Of a DNA stretch of 15,986 bases, positions 13,753-15,986 are shown one piece after another. Under the pieces are notes generated by a model. That model had not been told where the DNA came from, made no database searches, and worked only from the letters and a program-made list of their open reading frames with translations. Position 1 is the stretch's first letter, and each line of letters begins with the position of its first letter. This stretch comes from CAYVSP01 sp964453655 (GTDB lineage: Bacteria > Patescibacteriota > Saccharimonadia > Saccharimonadales > CAYVSP01), in NCBI GenBank assembly GCA_964453655.1, contig CAYVSP010000020.1, positions 1 to 15,986 of the forward strand. The letters run 5' to 3'. Both the position numbers and the translations under genes were made by a program.

Positions 13753-13852
13753 NNNNNNNNNNNNNNNNNNNNNNNNNNNNNNNNNNNNNNNNNNNNNNNN
13801 NNNNNNNNNNNNNNNNNNNNNNNNNNNNNNNNNNNNNNNNNNNNNNNNNNNN
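13753..13852. other. Assembly gap of 100 N
   Basis: Exactly 100 N, the customary placeholder for a gap of unknown length. It removes the C-terminal part of TsaE and the first codons of TsaB. A complete TsaE is about 140-155 residues and only 51 are visible, so the true gap is probably nearer 300 bp. Confidence 0.99.
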
Positions 13853-14007
13853 GCAAGTCCTCTAACAAACGTTGTTTTGCCGCCGCCAAGATCGCTTACC
13901 AACTCAATGACTTCACGCCCCTTTAGCCGCTGTCCGAGCTGCTCGCCGAGCTTCTCGGTACTTTCGGAACTGATAGAAACGGTTTGCCACGTCAGTGCGG
14001 TACTCAT
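13853..14007 (-). CDS. tsaE: TsaE, t6A37 ATPase, 3' end lost in the assembly gap
   Basis: TsaE is the small P-loop ATPase that resets the TsaB-TsaD complex in t6A synthesis. The 51 visible residues start MSTALTWQTVSISS and include the typical TEKLGEQLGQ helix and the Walker A segment SDLGGGKTTF (38-47), where the usual first glycine is serine. The frame continues into the N run. The ATG at 14007 is preferred; an in-frame ATG nine bases upstream is possible. The start lies 95 bases inside the preceding lamin-tail gene in another frame, an unusually long overlap, and the Walker strand fixes the true start within about 20 bases of this. A C-terminal continuation into tsaB as one fused protein is an artefact of the gap. 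Confidence 0.85.
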
Positions 14008-15361
14008 ACATTCCATATAGTAGCGCGGCACCGCCTATACCGACAAGTATGGAGGGATGTAATATGGGTGCTTGGTCGTCTTGAGCCGACGTATCATTTG
14101 CTAGGGTTTGGCCGCTTCCCGTTTTACTTGAAGAAGCCTTTTTAACAGCCGCCTTTTTTGCCGTTGTGGATTTGCTGGTTTTGGTTGCAGCAGCTTTTTT
14201 GGCCTGCGCTTTAGCGGCAGCTATCGGGACAGCTAGAACATTAGCCAAACCAGGTGTTGGCGACGAGGTCCACTCCCAAGTGTTATCAATGAGTACCCAT
14301 GATTCGCCTTCAGCTGCTTCGCCATAAGCCGTAGTTTCAAAGACAACTTCGCCGCCTTGATTGAGCAATCGTGCTTTACCACCACTGTTCGCCAAAGCCA
14401 AAGGAGTTTCACCGCTTGTAAATGCCCTATAACTATGAGGTTCCAAAGTTCCGTCTGGGATTGTATAGCTGTAACCGTAAGTTGACCCGGTCTGCAATGT
14501 AAAACCAGCTAAATCTACCGGCTCGTCACCATAATTGTATATCTCAACAAATTCGTCATTGGCGTCAGTAGCCGGCGAAGCTGGATTTGGCAGTAGTTCC
14601 GTAATGCGCAGAGTGGTTGAACTAGATGAATTAATTTGGTCTGCCCCTGTAGAGGTATCATCAATCTGAGTAGAAGTCCCATCTGCTGAAGACGTCTGCT
14701 GCTGAGTATCTTCGGGTTCCGGAGCTGGTTGCCAAATTGTCTTGGGCGTGATGGTATTGCTCGGCACAAAAGGTAATAGATTATCGCTTTCATCAGTATA
14801 CGAACCGCTCGCATTTCCTGTTCTTTGCAAACTACCGCCTGCCATGGGCGTAACCATCAAGCCCGGCAGAAGTGGTATGGTATTAGACCAGCCAACGTGG
14901 TCATGCTGGGTAGTTGTTGTGCCTACCACGTCAATCAATTGCACACCTCCGCCGGCATCGGCCAAGTGAGCACTGGCATAGGTTTGATCCGGATCAATGC
15001 TACCGGGCGCATAAGTAACACCGTTATTGCTGGTGCTGAGTAGATAGTAGTCATGCGCTAAAATTTTGCCCGTCAAGCTAATTGTGCCAGTAGGTAAAGT
15101 AGCGTCCCAACTAAAGCCTAACTGAGTAACCTTGGTAGAACTAAAGTATTGGACTTTCCATGGTCTGGTAGAACTGCCGAAGTCAATGTCGTTATCTGTA
15201 TTGTTATAAAGCTCAATGAATTCTTCACTGGCAGAATTAGTGCTGGCAGTTTGCACTTCTGTGATAATAACGTCAGGACTGGCAGTAGCCCAAACCTCCC
15301 CAGGGGCGAGCCAAAGACCCGCTAAGACAGCTGAAAAGGCGATTAGCACACTCCTCTTCAT
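13913..15361 (-). CDS. Surface protein with two lamin-tail domains, Lys/Ala-rich linker and C-terminal membrane helix
   Basis: A 482-residue exported protein. Signal peptide 1-26 (MKRSVLIAFS..., cleavage near VWATA). Two lamin-tail (LTD) beta-sandwich domains: 28-about 190, starting DVIITEVQTAS with EEFIELYNNT, and 250-372, starting LRITELLPNP with DEFVEIYNYG; the shared pattern ITE-x(n)-EFIE-LYN is diagnostic. Between them is a Pro/Gln/Ser/Thr linker (210-248). Residues 380-416 are Lys/Ala/Ser/Thr-rich, like a histone H1 tail. A membrane helix (436-452) and a basic tail (455-482) follow. The LTD domains and Lys-rich segment should lie outside the cell. Bacterial LTDs often occur in secreted nucleases and surface proteins; no nuclease domain is seen here. 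Its promoter gives almost no leader. It heads a unit with tsaE and tsaB. Confidence 0.86.
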   Translation of the reverse strand: MKRSVLIAFSAVLAGLWLAPGEVWATASPDVIITEVQTASTNSASEEFIELYNNTDNDIDFGSSTRPWKVQYFSSTKVTQLGFSWDATLPTGTISLTGKILAHDYYLLSTSNNGVTYAPGSIDPDQTYASAHLADAGGGVQLIDVVGTTTTQHDHVGWSNTIPLLPGLMVTPMAGGSLQRTGNASGSYTDESDNLLPFVPSNTITPKTIWQPAPEPEDTQQQTSSADGTSTQIDDTSTGADQINSSSSTTLRITELLPNPASPATDANDEFVEIYNYGDEPVDLAGFTLQTGSTYGYSYTIPDGTLEPHSYRAFTSGETPLALANSGGKARLLNQGGEVVFETTAYGEAAEGESWVLIDNTWEWTSSPTPGLANVLAVPIAAAKAQAKKAAATKTSKSTTAKKAAVKKASSSKTGSGQTLANDTSAQDDQAPILHPSILVGIGGAALLYGMYEYRTDVANRFYQFRKYREARRAARTAAKGA

Positions 15362-15371
15362 AGTGAGAACT

Positions 15372-15400
15372 ATTTTAATAAGCCGATTTTATCAATGCAA
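15372..15400 (-). promoter_or_regulatory. Promoter of the lamin-tail gene with almost no leader
   Basis: On the minus strand TTGCAT (15400-15395) and TAAAAT (15377-15372) are 17 bp apart; the -10 ends 10 nt before the ATG, leaving a leader of about 4 nt. The -35 matches only in TTG. Confidence 0.4.
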
Positions 15401-15453
15401 GCAGCAGCGTTTTCAACTCTTTTAATCTGAAAACGCTCATGGTAGTAGTGAGG

Positions 15454-15459
15454 TATACT
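15454..15459 (+). promoter_or_regulatory. -10 element, leaderless start of the PRC-barrel gene
   Basis: TATACT followed by 6 nt and the ATG at 15466, so the message should begin at the start codon. No -35 is seen. Confidence 0.38.
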
Positions 15460-15465
15460 AATGCT

Positions 15466-15986
15466 ATGTTGCAATTGAGTGGAGCCTTGCTTAATCGTCC
15501 GGTCATGAGTTTAAGGACTGGTGGCCAAGTAGCTACTACTTTGACACCAATTATGAATCCCAATAATCTCAAAATTGAAGGCTTTTATTGCCAAGATCAT
15601 TTTGCGAAAAAGCAATTGATTTTGCTCTATCAAGATATACGCGATGTGGTGAAGCAAGGCCTTATTGTGAATGATCATGACGTACTGAGTGACCCGAAGG
15701 ATTTAGTTCGTTTGAAGGAACTAATGCAGATCAACTTCGAGCTTATTGGCAAACGTGTCGCAACTGTTAGTAAAAGTAAGCTCGGCAAAGTAAGTGATTA
15801 TGCAACTGAGGTTGAGACAATGTACGTTCAAAAGCTGTATGTATCGCAGTCGCTTGTAAAGAGCTTTAGCGGTGGAACATTGAGTATTGACCGCACACAA
15901 ATAGTCGAAATAACAAACCGTAAAATCGTCGTCCAGGATTTACTGAAGCCAGAGAAGGGAGCTGCACCAGCCGTGGCTCCAGTAGC
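15466..15986 (+). CDS. PRC-barrel domain protein, 3' partial
   Basis: An open frame from the ATG at 15466 to the window end (173 complete codons). It starts MLQLSGALLNRPVMSL and shows two PRC-barrel-like repeats: the first about 1-80 (residues L-N-R-P-V-M-S-L-R-T-G near the start, then NLKIEGFYC), the second about 95-165 (ELIGKRVATVSKSKLGKVSDYATEV, then SGGTLSIDRTQIVEIT). PRC barrels are small beta-barrels found in RimM and in photosystem or sporulation proteins, often mediating binding. The tail becomes Ala/Pro-rich. No ribosome site is visible; a TATACT lies 6 nt before the ATG. It is divergent from the lamin-tail gene with a 104-bp gap. Function unknown. Confidence 0.78.
   Translation, partial: MLQLSGALLNRPVMSLRTGGQVATTLTPIMNPNNLKIEGFYCQDHFAKKQLILLYQDIRDVVKQGLIVNDHDVLSDPKDLVRLKELMQINFELIGKRVATVSKSKLGKVSDYATEVETMYVQKLYVSQSLVKSFSGGTLSIDRTQIVEITNRKIVVQDLLKPEKGAAPAVAPV

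Noticed and set aside
13366..14031. A single 221-residue TsaE-TsaB fusion gene
   Set aside because: The frame passes through 100 N of arbitrary length; the two ends are different proteins and TsaE is far too short.
1..15986. CRISPR array, insertion sequence, prophage or integrase
   Set aside because: No regular repeats with spacers, no transposase or integrase frame and no terminal inverted repeats were seen; the tRNA-Pro genes have no adjacent integrase or duplicated 3' end.

Overview
The window looks like a piece of a Candidatus Saccharibacteria (TM7, CPR/Patescibacteria) draft genome. The reasons are a secreted protein whose N-terminus is a basic stretch followed by a membrane anchor ending in RSFAA, a style I associate with this phylum; a membrane-anchored cupredoxin-like protein without copper ligands; divergent TsaE/TsaB; RNase Y; and compact operons. 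TGA and TAA are both used as stops, so this is not the code-25 lineage (SR1/Gracilibacteria). The assignment is inferred from protein style, not from a phylogeny. A run of 100 N (13753-13852) marks a scaffold gap.

Layout. 1-1728 (+): a P1B-type metal-transporting ATPase, cut at its 5' end. 1669-2352 (-): a polyprenol/phytol kinase-like membrane protein that converges on the ATPase and overlaps its end. 2409-2621 (+): two tRNA-Pro genes (CGG and UGG) with encoded CCA. 2680-4726 (+): a tight run of a 52-residue membrane protein, a divergent UbiB/ABC1 kinase-like protein, a small structured ORF and a 62-residue membrane protein. 4728-9622 (-): a 1461-residue secreted metallopeptidase (gametolysin/M6-like) with Ig, FN3 and carboxypeptidase-regulatory-like repeats, followed by the cupredoxin-like protein. 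9822-11495 (-): a three-gene operon of histidine phosphatase, RBBP9-like serine hydrolase and DEDDh-like exonuclease. 11681-13195 (-): RNase Y. 13366-15361 (-): a protein with two lamin-tail domains, then tsaE and tsaB, both broken by the gap. 15466-end (+): a PRC-barrel protein, cut by the window end.

How the genes fit together. Much of the window faces the envelope: a metal pump, a lipid kinase, a UbiB-like protein, small membrane proteins, a secreted protease with adhesive repeats, a cupredoxin-like partner and a lamin-tail surface protein. The rest is RNA and translation maintenance (two tRNA-Pro, RNase Y, and the TsaE/TsaB pair for the t6A37 tRNA modification). In a host-dependent epibiont, the protease and lamin-tail proteins are the best candidates for host contact or nutrient or DNA capture; this is inference.

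Three things deserve a second look. Five start codons lie only 6-10 nt behind a -10-like hexamer, suggesting leaderless or nearly leaderless mRNAs. The UbiB homologue has changed both diagnostic UbiB motifs (KFLQ for KxGQ, AAGS for AAAS). The small ORF behind it contains nested and mutually exclusive hairpins around two ribosome binding sites.
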